A stretch of DNA of 24,633 bases from Planctomycetota bacterium (GTDB lineage: Bacteria; Planctomycetota; Phycisphaerae; FEN-1346). The DNA lies in NCBI GenBank assembly GCA_026386995.1, contig JAPLMO010000305.1, positions 1 to 24,633 of the forward strand, read 5' to 3'. Position numbers and translations under genes: made by a program. Of the stretch, positions 1-7,276 are shown one piece after another; the first letter of the stretch is position 1, and the number at the start of each line of letters is the position of its first letter. The notes under the pieces are model-generated. The model was not told where the DNA came from, made no database searches, and worked only from the letters and a program-made list of their open reading frames with translations.

Positions 1-542
1 TGGAGTTGCTTGAAGCCTGCTTTCTCATCCTCCCCGAGCAGCATGGCCTCGCTCCAGCCCGATTTCGCCAGCATTCCCCTGAGGGCCGCCTGCGTCAGCA
101 GCGGGCGCGCCGGGGGCGCGGCGGCGCGTTCCTGGAGTCCCTGAAAGACGCTCTCGAAGCGGCCCGCGCGTGCGGCGGCGGATGCCCACTCGCGCCGATC
201 CTCCGCCGAGACGTTCCCGCCGCCCTGGCGGCGGAACTCCTCGCACAGGGCCGCCACGGCGCCCTCGGCCAGGGCAATCGGTTCAGGCGCGGGCCAGGCC
301 CTTGCCGCGAGGACCGCGAAGGCCTGGTCCAGCGGATTGGCGAAGGCCGCGGCATCCTTGCCGGCCGTGTGATCGCCAAGATACTCGTTGATAGTGGATT
401 CCTGACCGGCCGGAAGCACCCGGTCGCACAGGGGCCGGCGCTCCTCGGGCTGCGGGGCGCCGGAAGGCGTTTCGGCGGCCGATGTGCGGACGGGGAGGCC
501 CCATACGGCAGCGGCCATCAGCAGCAGGCCGAGCCTCTGCAT
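1..542 (-). CDS. Secreted protein of unknown function, 3' end outside window
   Basis: An open frame runs from ATG at 542 down to base 1 without a stop, giving about 180 residues of a longer protein. The N-terminus (MQRLGLLLMAAAVWGL, then an Ala-rich stretch around AXA-like residues 21-24) looks like a Sec signal peptide, so export is likely. The mature part is Ala/Glu/Arg-rich, apparently helical, with Cys at about residues 42 and 109, and shows no motif I recognise. A purine-rich AAGGCGG sits 9-15 bases before the ATG. The frame has the strong third-position GC of its neighbours, which is why I prefer it to the plus-strand frame over the same bases. Function unknown. Confidence 0.6.
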   Translation of the reverse strand, partial: MQRLGLLLMAAAVWGLPVRTSAAETPSGAPQPEERRPLCDRVLPAGQESTINEYLGDHTAGKDAAAFANPLDQAFAVLAARAWPAPEPIALAEGAVAALCEEFRRQGGGNVSAEDRREWASAAARAGRFESVFQGLQERAAAPPARPLLTQAALRGMLAKSGWSEAMLLGEDEKAGFKQL

Positions 543-558
543 GTTCCAGACCGCCTTT

Positions 559-600
559 CGCGTTGGATTTCGGGGGACAAGACCGATTGTGTCATTGCCC
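559..600 (+). other. Conserved intergenic motif, copy 1
   Basis: This stretch contains CGCGTTGGATTT, then GGGGGA, CAAGA and ATTGTGTCA in order. The same blocks in the same order, with small insertions, occur on the minus strand at 21531-21581. The rest of the 543-730 gap shows no gene and no clear promoter. Confidence 0.4.
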
Positions 601-730
601 TTTCCTCGCCATTCGGGACGCTACCCAAGTATTCAGAATTACGCCTTTCATGGGCATCGCTCCGTGTATAGACTTGACGAGTGCTACTGTACAGGCGGGC
701 GGCGGCGAGGTCAACGCGCGAGGCGCGCGG

Positions 731-862
731 CTAGTAGTCCGTCAAGATTGAAAGTGTGAGTAGCATGAGCGCGGCGGGCAGTCTTGCCCGCCGCGCGGTG
801 GGCAAGACTGCCCACCGCGCGACTGGCTTCAACTCACAGAAACGCGTTTGACGGACTGCTAG
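731..862. repeat. Nested palindromic MITE/REPIN-like element (CTAG-ended)
   Basis: The outer inverted repeats are CTAGTAGTCCGTCAA (731-745) and TTGACGGACTGCTAG (848-862), with one mismatch. Inside are two overlapping hairpins: 769-796 (stem GCGCGGCGGGCA, loop gtct) and 793-820 (stem GCGCGGTGGGCA, loop agac). The two loops are complementary, so the core can fold either as two hairpins or as one long one. The right end overlaps the 3' end of the small transporter subunit and provides its TAG stop at 859-861. Length is 132 bp with no coding capacity. It shares the GCGCGG(C/T)GGG stem type with repeats near 9980 and 15870. Confidence 0.75.
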
Positions 863-972
863 GACGTTTTGCCCGAGTCCTTATCCCGAAGCGTTCGGAC
901 CAGGCAGTAAGCGAACAGGCCCAGGATCAGGAGCCAACTGGCGCCCAGGAATATCCAGCCGCCGAGGGTCAT
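859..972 (-). CDS. MetS-like small subunit of NSS transporter (37 aa)
   Basis: This is a 37-residue protein with one hydrophobic helix (about residues 5-25), then a basic RTLRDKDSGK tail that should be cytoplasmic by the positive-inside rule. Its ATG overlaps the stop of the upstream symporter gene (ATGA, 4-base overlap), indicating translational coupling and a shared complex. Small single-helix partners of this kind are known for bacterial NSS transporters (MetP/MetS family), where they are needed for transport. Family assignment rests on size, topology and position, not on a specific motif. The stop codon lies inside the terminal repeat of the adjoining palindromic element, so the original C-terminus may have been altered. 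Confidence 0.65.
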   Translation of the reverse strand: MTLGGWIFLGASWLLILGLFAYCLVRTLRDKDSGKTS

Positions 973-2522
973 GCGGGCACCTCCGGGGCGCGTCGGCGCC
1001 GCCAGACGATCCAGACCAGGCATAGCAGTTCCGCCAGGAGCGAGAGGAGCATGATTCTCGCCCCCAGCACGTAGCGCGCGTTCTCCGGCGCGACATTCTC
1101 CATCATCGCCGTCGGAATGCCTTCCTGCCACAGCCACCAGCCCAGGATGGCCAGCAGGACCAGCGGCGTCACGTACTTGATGATCCAGCGGTAGAACCGC
1201 GGGATCGTGATGTCCGACCCCACGTGCAATTCCGTCCACGCCTTTTCCATGCCGAAGACCCATCCGAAGAGGATCGTCTCGATCGTGGCGAAGAGCACCA
1301 GGCAGAACGTGCCGCCCCAGAAGTCCAGTTCGCCCAGGACGCCGTTGCCGATGAAAAGGATCGCCGCATGGCACAGGACGAACGAGTTGACGGCAAAGAT
1401 GAGCGTCGCCTCTTTCTTCGAGAGACCGAACTCGTCCTCCAGGAATGCGACGGCCGGCTGGGCCAGCGAAATCGACGACGTGATGCCCGCAATGAACAGC
1501 AGGATGAACCACGCGAAACCGAAGAGGCCCCCGTACGGGAACTGCTGAAGCACCAGCGGCATCGTCACGAAGCCGAGGTCAAAGGTGCCGCCCTTGGCGA
1601 ACTCGGCGGTCCCTGCGGGCCCGAAGAAGGCGAACGCCGCCGGAATGACGATGCTTCCGCCGAGGATGACCTCGGCCACTTCGTTCGTTGCGGCGGCCGT
1701 GAGGCCCGACAGCGCCACGTCGTCCTTCGGCGTCAGGTAACTGGCGTACGTCAGGATCACGCCGATGCCCACGCTCAGCGTAAAGAATATCTGCCCCGCC
1801 GCCGCAAGCCAGACTTTGGCGCTGCCCAGGGCCGACCAGTCGGGATTCCAGAGAAACCCAAGGCCGTTGACGACGTTCCAGTCGGGCTGGGCCGCATCGG
1901 GCGTGCCGACCGCAAACACGCGCACCATCAGGACCGCGCCCAGGACGAACAGGATCGGCAGGCCGTACTTGCACACCGCCTCGATGCCGCGCTGGACGCC
2001 CAGGTACACGATCAGCGTGTTGGCGGCAAAGGTGACGAGGAAAAACAGGTACGCCGGCGTGAGGCTCGAGAAGTACTCGTTTTTGACCGTGCCCTGGTAG
2101 CCCTTGAGGAAGGCGGCCATCGAGGCCTTGTCGTGGCAGCCGTCATAGGCCCCCGTCAGGGCGAACCAACTGTAGCCGAGGAGCCACGACTCGATGTACA
2201 CGTAATAGATGTAAATGACAACCGGCCCGAAGATGCCGATGACCCCGAAGTACTTGATGAACCGGTTCTTGTTCCAGAGGGTGTGGAACATGCCCGGGGC
2301 GGTGGAGTGGCCGAAGCCGCCGCCGAAGCGGCCGATGGTCCACTCGATCCACATGAGCGGCAGGCCCAGCAGCAGGAGCGCGACGAAGTAGGGGATGAGG
2401 AACGCCCCGCCGCCGTTCTGCGCCGCCTGGCCGGGGAACCGCAGAAAGTTCCCCAGGCCGATGGCGCTGCCGGCCACGGCCATGATGATCCCCAGTTTGC
2501 TGCCCCATCGCTCGCGCGCCAC
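969..2522 (-). CDS. Sodium:solute (neurotransmitter-family) symporter
   Basis: This is an inner-membrane Na+-coupled symporter of the NSS/SNF family (LeuT fold), about 517 residues with roughly 11-12 hydrophobic helices. The first helix carries the family hallmark AGSAIGLGNFLRFP with the unwound substrate/Na+ site, followed by NGGGAF and the TM2 motif GLPLMWIEWTIGR. I chose the GTG at 2522 because AGGAG lies 6 bases upstream at 2529-2533; the ATG at 2564 would add 14 residues without a good ribosome-binding site. The substrate is probably an amino acid but cannot be read from sequence. The gene overlaps the small subunit gene by four bases, forming a two-gene operon. Confidence 0.92.
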   Translation of the reverse strand: MARERWGSKLGIIMAVAGSAIGLGNFLRFPGQAAQNGGGAFLIPYFVALLLLGLPLMWIEWTIGRFGGGFGHSTAPGMFHTLWNKNRFIKYFGVIGIFGPVVIYIYYVYIESWLLGYSWFALTGAYDGCHDKASMAAFLKGYQGTVKNEYFSSLTPAYLFFLVTFAANTLIVYLGVQRGIEAVCKYGLPILFVLGAVLMVRVFAVGTPDAAQPDWNVVNGLGFLWNPDWSALGSAKVWLAAAGQIFFTLSVGIGVILTYASYLTPKDDVALSGLTAAATNEVAEVILGGSIVIPAAFAFFGPAGTAEFAKGGTFDLGFVTMPLVLQQFPYGGLFGFAWFILLFIAGITSSISLAQPAVAFLEDEFGLSKKEATLIFAVNSFVLCHAAILFIGNGVLGELDFWGGTFCLVLFATIETILFGWVFGMEKAWTELHVGSDITIPRFYRWIIKYVTPLVLLAILGWWLWQEGIPTAMMENVAPENARYVLGARIMLLSLLAELLCLVWIVWRRRRAPEVPA

Positions 2523-2651
2523 GCCCTTCTCCTGCGAGTCCGGGTTGCCGGGAACAGCATACAAACCGGGCGGCGGCAGTCAACTATTGCGCGGCAGCCT
2601 TGCGCGGCCTTGTCGGCCGGCGGCCAAGCCGCTATACTTCGCGCCCCATGC

Positions 2652-2855
2652 AGGGTGGGTGCTCCGCACCCACGCGGTCACAACGTGTCAGAAGGTGGTG
2701 GGTGCACAACACCCGTATGTGTTTAGCGTGTCGCGCCGGCCCGTATCTTACGCGGCGTAGCGCGGGGCCTTGTGCCCCGCGTTTACGAACACGCGGGGGA
2801 TAAACCCCCGCGCTACACGGCGCGGCCACGCTAAACACATACCAGCACCCACCCT
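2652..2855. repeat. Triple-nested palindromic element upstream of HAD gene
   Basis: Three levels of inverted repeat are nested here. The outermost arms are AGGGTGGGTGCT (2652-2663) and AGCACCCACCCT (2844-2855). The next are GTATGTGTTTAGCGTG (2715-2730) and its exact complement at 2827-2842. The inner ones are GTAGCGCGGGG (2757-2767) and CCCCGCGCTAC (2806-2816), enclosing two hairpins with cores ccttgtg and gataaac. A separate GTGGGTGC/GCACCCAC hairpin lies at 2655-2673. It occupies nearly all of the gap between the symporter and HAD genes and ends 20 bases before the HAD start codon. No coding potential. Confidence 0.8.
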
Positions 2856-2875
2856 ACTTTAAGGCAGGAGAAGCG

Positions 2876-3544
2876 ATGAACCGTCGGGCAGTCATCTTCG
2901 ACATGGACGGCGTTCTCATCGACAGTTACCACGCCCATCTGGAGGCGTGGCAGAAGTTGGGCGAGAAACTCGGCCGGCCTGTCACCGAAGAGGTCTTCGT
3001 GCCGACCTTCGGTCGCGTTAACCGCGAAATCTTCCACCACCTCTGGGGCGATGCGTTCACCGACGCCGAGATCGACCGCTGGGGCGACTGGAAAGAGCAG
3101 GCCTATCGCGAGATCATCCTGAAGCGTTTTCCCGCGATGCAGGGCGCCGCCGATCTGCTGGACTCGCTGAAGGGGACCGGGTTCGCCCTGGCGCTCGGCT
3201 CCAGCGGTCCCCCCGAGAACGTGGCGGCGGCCCTGGCGGGCCTGCGGCGGGAGACCATCTTCGACGCCATCGTCACCGGCCGCGAGGTGAAGGAAGGCAA
3301 GCCGCACCCGGAAGTGTTCCTGAAGGCGGCGGAGAAACTACGTCTTTCGCCGCGCTGCTGCGCCGTCATCGAGGATTCTCTGGCGGGCCTGGAGGCGGCT
3401 GCGCGGGCGGGGATGACGCCCATCGGCCTGACGGGCACGTTTACGCGCGAGCGCCTGGCCGAGAAGGCGGCGCTGGTGGTCGAGTCGCTGCGGGAACTGA
3501 CGCCCGAGCGCATTGCCGAGATGATTGACAGCAAAGTCTGCTGA
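2876..3544 (+). CDS. HAD-superfamily hydrolase, beta-phosphoglucomutase-like
   Basis: This is a cytosolic phosphatase or phosphomutase of HAD subfamily I, 222 residues, the usual length. Motif I is FDMDGVLID with nucleophile Asp9 and acid/base Asp11. Motif II is GSSGPP at 108-113, the motif III lysine is in GKPHPEVF (Lys142), and the metal-binding acids are in VIEDSLAG (Glu166, Asp167). A helical cap follows motif I. GGAGAAGCG precedes the ATG. Substrate is not determinable; beta-phosphoglucomutase and other sugar-phosphate phosphatases share this pattern. It is the only plus-strand gene between 1 and 9 kb and is bracketed by related palindromic repeats in opposite orientation, so it may have been inserted or inverted as a unit. 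Confidence 0.9.
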   Translation: MNRRAVIFDMDGVLIDSYHAHLEAWQKLGEKLGRPVTEEVFVPTFGRVNREIFHHLWGDAFTDAEIDRWGDWKEQAYREIILKRFPAMQGAADLLDSLKGTGFALALGSSGPPENVAAALAGLRRETIFDAIVTGREVKEGKPHPEVFLKAAEKLRLSPRCCAVIEDSLAGLEAAARAGMTPIGLTGTFTRERLAEKAALVVESLRELTPERIAEMIDSKVC

Positions 3545-3548
3545 AAAT

Positions 3549-3662
3549 GGTGGGTGCAGAGCACCCACCCTACATGAACTCGGATAGTAGCGCGGGGGTT
3601 TATCCCCCGCGCACAACGAGTATCGCGGACCGTTCTCCGCGGGGCACAAGGCCCCGCGCTAC
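3549..3662. repeat. Paired palindromes downstream of HAD gene
   Basis: The hairpin GGTGGGTGC-aga-GCACCCACC (3549-3569) starts five bases after the HAD stop codon and could serve as its transcription end. It is followed by a doublet bounded by GTAGCGCGGGG (3587-3597) and CCCCGCGCTAC (3652-3662), holding two hairpins with cores tttat and cacaagg. The reverse complement matches the doublet at 2757-2816, including both core words in the same order, so the two copies face each other across the HAD gene. The spacer between the hairpins differs in length and sequence. Confidence 0.75.
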
Positions 3663-3684
3663 GGTGCGTGTCCAACGGGTCGCC

Positions 3685-3718
3685 TTCTCCCCTCTCCCTC
3701 GCTGGGGAGAGGGGAGAA
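3685..3718. repeat. Pyrimidine/purine hairpin CTCCCCTCTCC type
   Basis: A perfect 13-base inverted repeat, TTCTCCCCTCTCC (3685-3697) and its complement (3706-3718), has an 8-base loop. It ends three bases beyond the dciA stop. There is no T-tract on either side, so a rho-independent terminator is doubtful. The same family recurs near 16703-16801 and is widespread in bacterial intergenic DNA. Confidence 0.6.
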
Positions 3719-3721
3719 CGT

Positions 3722-4126
3722 CTACCGCCGGCCGGGCTTCGGCGGCGGCTTCTTTTCGAGGCGGAACTTCAGGTCCTGGACGAAGTAGGTCTTAACCTCG
3801 CGGCGGAGGGTTTCCAGGAGTTCTTCTTTGCGGAAGTTGCGGAGTTCCGACAAGAGGGCGCTTGAGTCGACGACGATTGTGAGCACACCGGCGCTGGGGC
3901 CGCGGTTGGCCAGGCGCTCGATGCTCGTGTGGGCGGCCTCGGGGCCGAGCAGGCGCTGCCAGACGTCCCAGATCTTGTCGCGGTCCGAGACGCGCGTAAA
4001 CCCGCTCCGCTTGGCCCAGCGGCGGACGACCTCGCCGACGGGCTCGGCGCGGTCCCGCCCGTAGTCCGAGGCTTCGGGGGGCAAGGCGGGCTTGCGCGGG
4101 CGATTTTCCGAGGATTGGGAGATCAT
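3722..4126 (-). CDS. dciA: DUF721 / DciA-family protein, replicative helicase loading factor
   Basis: This is a 134-residue cytosolic protein with a DUF721 domain over about residues 30-125. The diagnostic C-terminal half is GVLTIVVDSSALLSELRNF, then KEELLETLR and a closing DLKFRL strand. DciA is the ancestral bacterial protein that helps place DnaB helicase at the origin, in lineages lacking DnaC/DnaI. Its position two genes from dnaN and near dnaA fits that role. The N-terminus (1-25) and the KKPPPKPGRR tail are basic and likely disordered. The ATG at 4126 has only weak upstream purines. It is separated from the sulfatase by a repeat, so it may not share that transcript. Confidence 0.8.
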   Translation of the reverse strand: MISQSSENRPRKPALPPEASDYGRDRAEPVGEVVRRWAKRSGFTRVSDRDKIWDVWQRLLGPEAAHTSIERLANRGPSAGVLTIVVDSSALLSELRNFRKEELLETLRREVKTYFVQDLKFRLEKKPPPKPGRR

Positions 4127-4153
4127 TCGTCAAGTCCCAAAAAAAGTATTAAT

Positions 4154-4227
4154 CGCAGAGAACGCGGAGAGCGCAGAGAAGACTTTTCTTCTTAAAAACC
4201 AAAGATTCTTCCTCAGCGTTCTCTGCG
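4154..4227. repeat. CGCAGAGAACGC inverted repeat, copy 1
   Basis: The arms are CGCAGAGAACGC (4154-4165) and GCGTTCTCTGCG (4216-4227), with a purine-rich imperfect extension inside and an AT-rich centre. It fills most of the 113-base gap between the dciA start and the sulfatase stop. A longer copy lies at 16917-17015. Markedly more AT-rich than the genes around it. Confidence 0.75.
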
Positions 4228-4239
4228 TTCAAAAAACCG

Positions 4240-5808
4240 TTACGTCCGGCTGCGGCCCTTGGCTCGCACATCTTCTAGGAGAGCCGAGAGTTCCTTGACG
4301 ATTTCCGGGTGCTCGGCGGCCACGTTCCTGGTTTCGCCGAGGTCCTCGGCCAGGTTATAGAGTTGCGGGCCGGGCGCTGCGCCTTTGCCGTCACCCTTGG
4401 CTTTCGCCTTGGCGTACCTGCCGCCGGGGTTGGCGGGGATGAGTTTCCACGGCCCTTTTCGGATGGCCAGGTTGTTGGTGCCGTTGGTCTGCGTCACGAG
4501 GTGGTCGCGCACGGGCTTATCGCGTTTCTCGCCCAGAATGGCCGGCAGGGCGTTGAAACTGTCCGGCCCGGCGTCGGCGGGCAGCAGTTGGCCGGCGACG
4601 GCCGCAAACGTGGCCAGCATGTCCACCAGCGAGATAAGTTCGTCGGAAGTCGATCCGGGCTTGATGCGCCCCGGCCACCGCGCGAGAAAAGGCTCGCGCG
4701 TGCCGCCTTCCCACAAACTGCCCTTGTAGCCGCGAAGGGGGCCGTTACAGAGGTGGCCGTTGGCATCCGCGATGGCACCGTCGGCATAGCCGTCGTCCAT
4801 CACGCCGCCGTTGTCGCTCGAGACGATAACGAGGGTGTTCTCCGCAAGTTTCAGGCGGTCGAGCGCCTCCAGGACCTTGCCCACGGCGTTGTCGAACTGC
4901 TGGATGACGTCGCCGCGCGTGCCGCAGCCGCTCTTGCCGCTGCGCTCTGGGCTGGGGACGCGCGGCACGTGGATGTCGTGCGTGGCGAAGTAGAGGAAGA
5001 ACGGTGCGCCTTTACTGCGCTCGATGAACCCGACGGCCTTTGAGGCGAGCGTGTCGGCCATCGTCTCGTCGTTCCAGCGGGCGGCCTTGCCGCCGCTCAT
5101 CCAGCCGATGCGGCTGATGCCGTTGATGATGGTGGCATCGTGGCCGTGGCTGGGCTTCATCTTAAGGAGTTCGGGGTTCTCCTTGCCGGTCGGATCGTCG
5201 CCGACCTTATTCTTATAACTAGTTCTAATTGGGTCGCCGGGGTCGAGGCCGACCACGCGCCGGTTCTCGATGAAGACGCACGGCACGCGGTCGCCCGTGG
5301 CGGGGAAGATGAAGGCGTAGTCGAAGCCGACGTCCAGCGGGCCGGGGCGGATCTCTTTATTGTAGTCGAGGTCGCCCTTCCCCAGGCCCATGTGCCACTT
5401 GCCGACGACGGCCGTCGCGTAGCCGAACTCCTTGAGGAGCGACGGCGTCGTCGGCATGGCGGGGTCGAAAGCCAGGGGCGCCTCGCCGCTTAGGATGCTG
5501 GAGCCGGCGGGGCTGCGCCACGCGTACTGGCCCGTGATGAATGCGTAGCGCGTGGGGGTGCAGACGGCGGCGGGGGCGTGGGCATCGGTGAAACGGACCC
5601 CCTCGCGGGCCAGGCGGTCGACGTTGGGGGTCTTTACTTTCGTGGCGCCGTAGGGGCCGAGGTCTCCGTAGCCGACGTCGTCGGCAAGGATGAAGACGAT
5701 GTTGGGCTTGCATGGCGCTGGCTCGCCGGCCGCCGACCGCATCCACCGCGGTGCAAGCATCGCTGCCGCACCCAGCCCGAGCGCCTTGCAGAAACCCCGG
5801 CGATTCAT
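4240..5808 (-). CDS. Tat-exported sulfatase (arylsulfatase A family)
   Basis: This sulfate-ester hydrolase has 522 residues and a twin-arginine leader (NRRGFCK, hydrophobic stretch to about residue 26), so it should act outside the cytoplasmic membrane after folding. The metal-binding start is PNIVFILADDVGYGDLG (Asp43, Asp44). The formylglycine signature CTPTR begins at Cys83, which needs an FGE-type maturase not seen here. The KWHMG lysine and the SSDNGG metal site later in the chain are present. Substrate is unknown; such enzymes are abundant in Planctomycetota, where they act on sulfated polysaccharides. The ATG lies only 28 bases after dnaN, preceded by AAGGCGGG, so it may be read through from dnaN. 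Codons 5203-5233 are unusually AT-rich. Confidence 0.93.
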   Translation of the reverse strand: MNRRGFCKALGLGAAAMLAPRWMRSAAGEPAPCKPNIVFILADDVGYGDLGPYGATKVKTPNVDRLAREGVRFTDAHAPAAVCTPTRYAFITGQYAWRSPAGSSILSGEAPLAFDPAMPTTPSLLKEFGYATAVVGKWHMGLGKGDLDYNKEIRPGPLDVGFDYAFIFPATGDRVPCVFIENRRVVGLDPGDPIRTSYKNKVGDDPTGKENPELLKMKPSHGHDATIINGISRIGWMSGGKAARWNDETMADTLASKAVGFIERSKGAPFFLYFATHDIHVPRVPSPERSGKSGCGTRGDVIQQFDNAVGKVLEALDRLKLAENTLVIVSSDNGGVMDDGYADGAIADANGHLCNGPLRGYKGSLWEGGTREPFLARWPGRIKPGSTSDELISLVDMLATFAAVAGQLLPADAGPDSFNALPAILGEKRDKPVRDHLVTQTNGTNNLAIRKGPWKLIPANPGGRYAKAKAKGDGKGAAPGPQLYNLAEDLGETRNVAAEHPEIVKELSALLEDVRAKGRSRT

Positions 5809-5836
5809 GACCCGCCTTCTTTTCCGCTTCCCGGCA

Positions 5837-6958
5837 CTAAACGATGCTCACGGGCATAACAACATGGGTGAACGTGCGGCCCTCGGTGATGACGCCCGGC
5901 TTGGACGGGCCCTTGAAGGCGAACGTGAACTGTTCGTCGTCGATCACCTTGACGGCATCCATCAGGTATTGCGGGTTGAAGCCTATTTCGAGCGTTTCGC
6001 CGGCATAATCGGCGGGCATGCGGATTTCAGCCTCGCCCATTTCGGGCGTGCGGCTGGTGACCACGAGTTCCCCGTCGGCGAACTTCAGGGTCACGCCGCG
6101 CGATTCCTCGTTCGTCAGCAGGGCGGCCTTCCGGACGGCCGCCAGGAACGCCGCCGCGCCTAGGACGGCCTTCTTCTCGCAATCCTTTGGAATCACATCT
6201 TCATACTTAGGGAAGTGCCCGTCGACGAGGCGCGAGTAGACGATGCGTCTGCTGCCGTCGGACAGGGCGGATTCCAGGAGGATGTCTTTTTCGCTCACGA
6301 CGACGCGGACCGGCCCCTTGGCCTCGCCCATGTCGGTCAGACACCGCTCAATCAGGAGCATCGCCTTGCTCGGGACGATCGCGCTTTTCATGGCCGCCGG
6401 GCCGTCCTTGCACTTGCCCTTGACGAGACTCAGACGCCGGCCGTCGGTGGCCACAAGGATCAGGTTGGAACCCTCAACTTCCCACAGGACGCCGTTAAGG
6501 GCATATCGCGTGTTCTCCTTGGCGGTGGCGAAGAGCGTGCGTTTGATCATACTCACGAGGTCGTCGGCCTCGATCGTAAACGCCCCCGCGGCCGGAAACT
6601 CGGGCACCTGCGGAAAGTCGGCCGGATTGTCGCCGAGGACCTTGAACCTCGCCCCGGGGGCGACGATCTCGGTTTCCTGATCGGTGGAGGTGATCGTTAC
6701 GGTATCGGCCTCCAGTTCCCGCAGGATGCCGTTAAGCCGTTCGGCCGGCACGAGGCCGTCGCCGGGTTGTTGGACTTCCATCTTGTCCAACTCTATCCGG
6801 ATGCCGACCTCCAGGTCTGTGGCCAGCAAGGTCATCCGCTCCTTGCCGGCCTCCATTTTGATGCAACCCAAAGCGGGCTTCGGACTCTTGGACGCCACAA
6901 CCCCGGACGCCACCTGAACAGCACGGGTCAAGGTTGCTCGGTCGCAAACCGTTTTCAT
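5837..6958 (-). CDS. dnaN: DNA polymerase III beta sliding clamp
   Basis: This is the processivity clamp of the replicase, forming a ring dimer around DNA; 373 residues, the normal length, with three repeated clamp domains. Recognisable family stretches are MKTVCDRATLTRAV at the N-terminus, LLATDLEVGIR, VPAERLNGILREL, ATDGRRLSLV in domain II, and the terminal HVVMPVSIV tail. AGGAGGTC lies 4-11 bases before the ATG, a strong ribosome-binding site. It is downstream of dnaA on the same strand, the classical dnaA-dnaN order, separated by a 318-base gap that looks like an origin. Confidence 0.97.
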   Translation of the reverse strand: MKTVCDRATLTRAVQVASGVVASKSPKPALGCIKMEAGKERMTLLATDLEVGIRIELDKMEVQQPGDGLVPAERLNGILRELEADTVTITSTDQETEIVAPGARFKVLGDNPADFPQVPEFPAAGAFTIEADDLVSMIKRTLFATAKENTRYALNGVLWEVEGSNLILVATDGRRLSLVKGKCKDGPAAMKSAIVPSKAMLLIERCLTDMGEAKGPVRVVVSEKDILLESALSDGSRRIVYSRLVDGHFPKYEDVIPKDCEKKAVLGAAAFLAAVRKAALLTNEESRGVTLKFADGELVVTSRTPEMGEAEIRMPADYAGETLEIGFNPQYLMDAVKVIDDEQFTFAFKGPSKPGVITEGRTFTHVVMPVSIV

Positions 6959-6974
6959 GGACGACCTCCTGGTT

Positions 6975-7236
6975 CTGTTTGACTGTTATTAGTTTAAGAG
7001 TAAGTAAGAAGTAATAGTAACCGTCATAAGCCGTGTGAAAAACGAACCATCCGCCACAGTCACACATAAAGTCTTGCTGCTACTGGTGTTACGACGCCGA
7101 TTTTGGCCGGCGGGTGTGGAAAGAATGTGAAATACCCGGTGGCGCCCGCTGCCCAAGTCGGTTACCTTAATTCGGTCCTCCGACAGCCTGTTGCGTGTTT
7201 CCATGATCGTCACACGTGCGCCACCGGTTTTCCACA
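6975..7236 (-). other. Candidate oriC in dnaA-dnaN gap
   Basis: Read in the dnaA-to-dnaN direction (minus strand): TTTTCCACA-like sites face each other at 7228-7236 and 7115-7123, just outside a perfect CCGGTGGCGC/GCGCCACCGG inverted repeat (7136-7145, 7218-7227). Further on come a degenerate box TTTTTCACA (7042-7034), a 13-base spacer, then five consecutive triplets TTA CTA TTA CTT CTT (7020-7006) that fit the complement of the DnaA-trio rule. The AT-rich stretch 7005-6975 follows. This is the order box, trio, unwinding element known from Bacillus-type origins. Boxes deviate by one or two bases from TTATCCACA, so the call rests on layout. Confidence 0.5.
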
Positions 7237-7276
7237 CTATTTCAGCGGGCCGGTTGGGCTGTGCCCTGAAGCGGCG

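Noticed and set aside
6..671. 221-residue plus-strand frame at the left edge
   Set aside because: The minus-strand frame has a signal peptide and better codon pattern; the plus frame runs into the non-coding gap.
1224..2726. 500-residue open frame antisense to the symporter
   Set aside because: Charged, repetitive shadow with no hydrophobic core; the minus-strand symporter is unmistakable.
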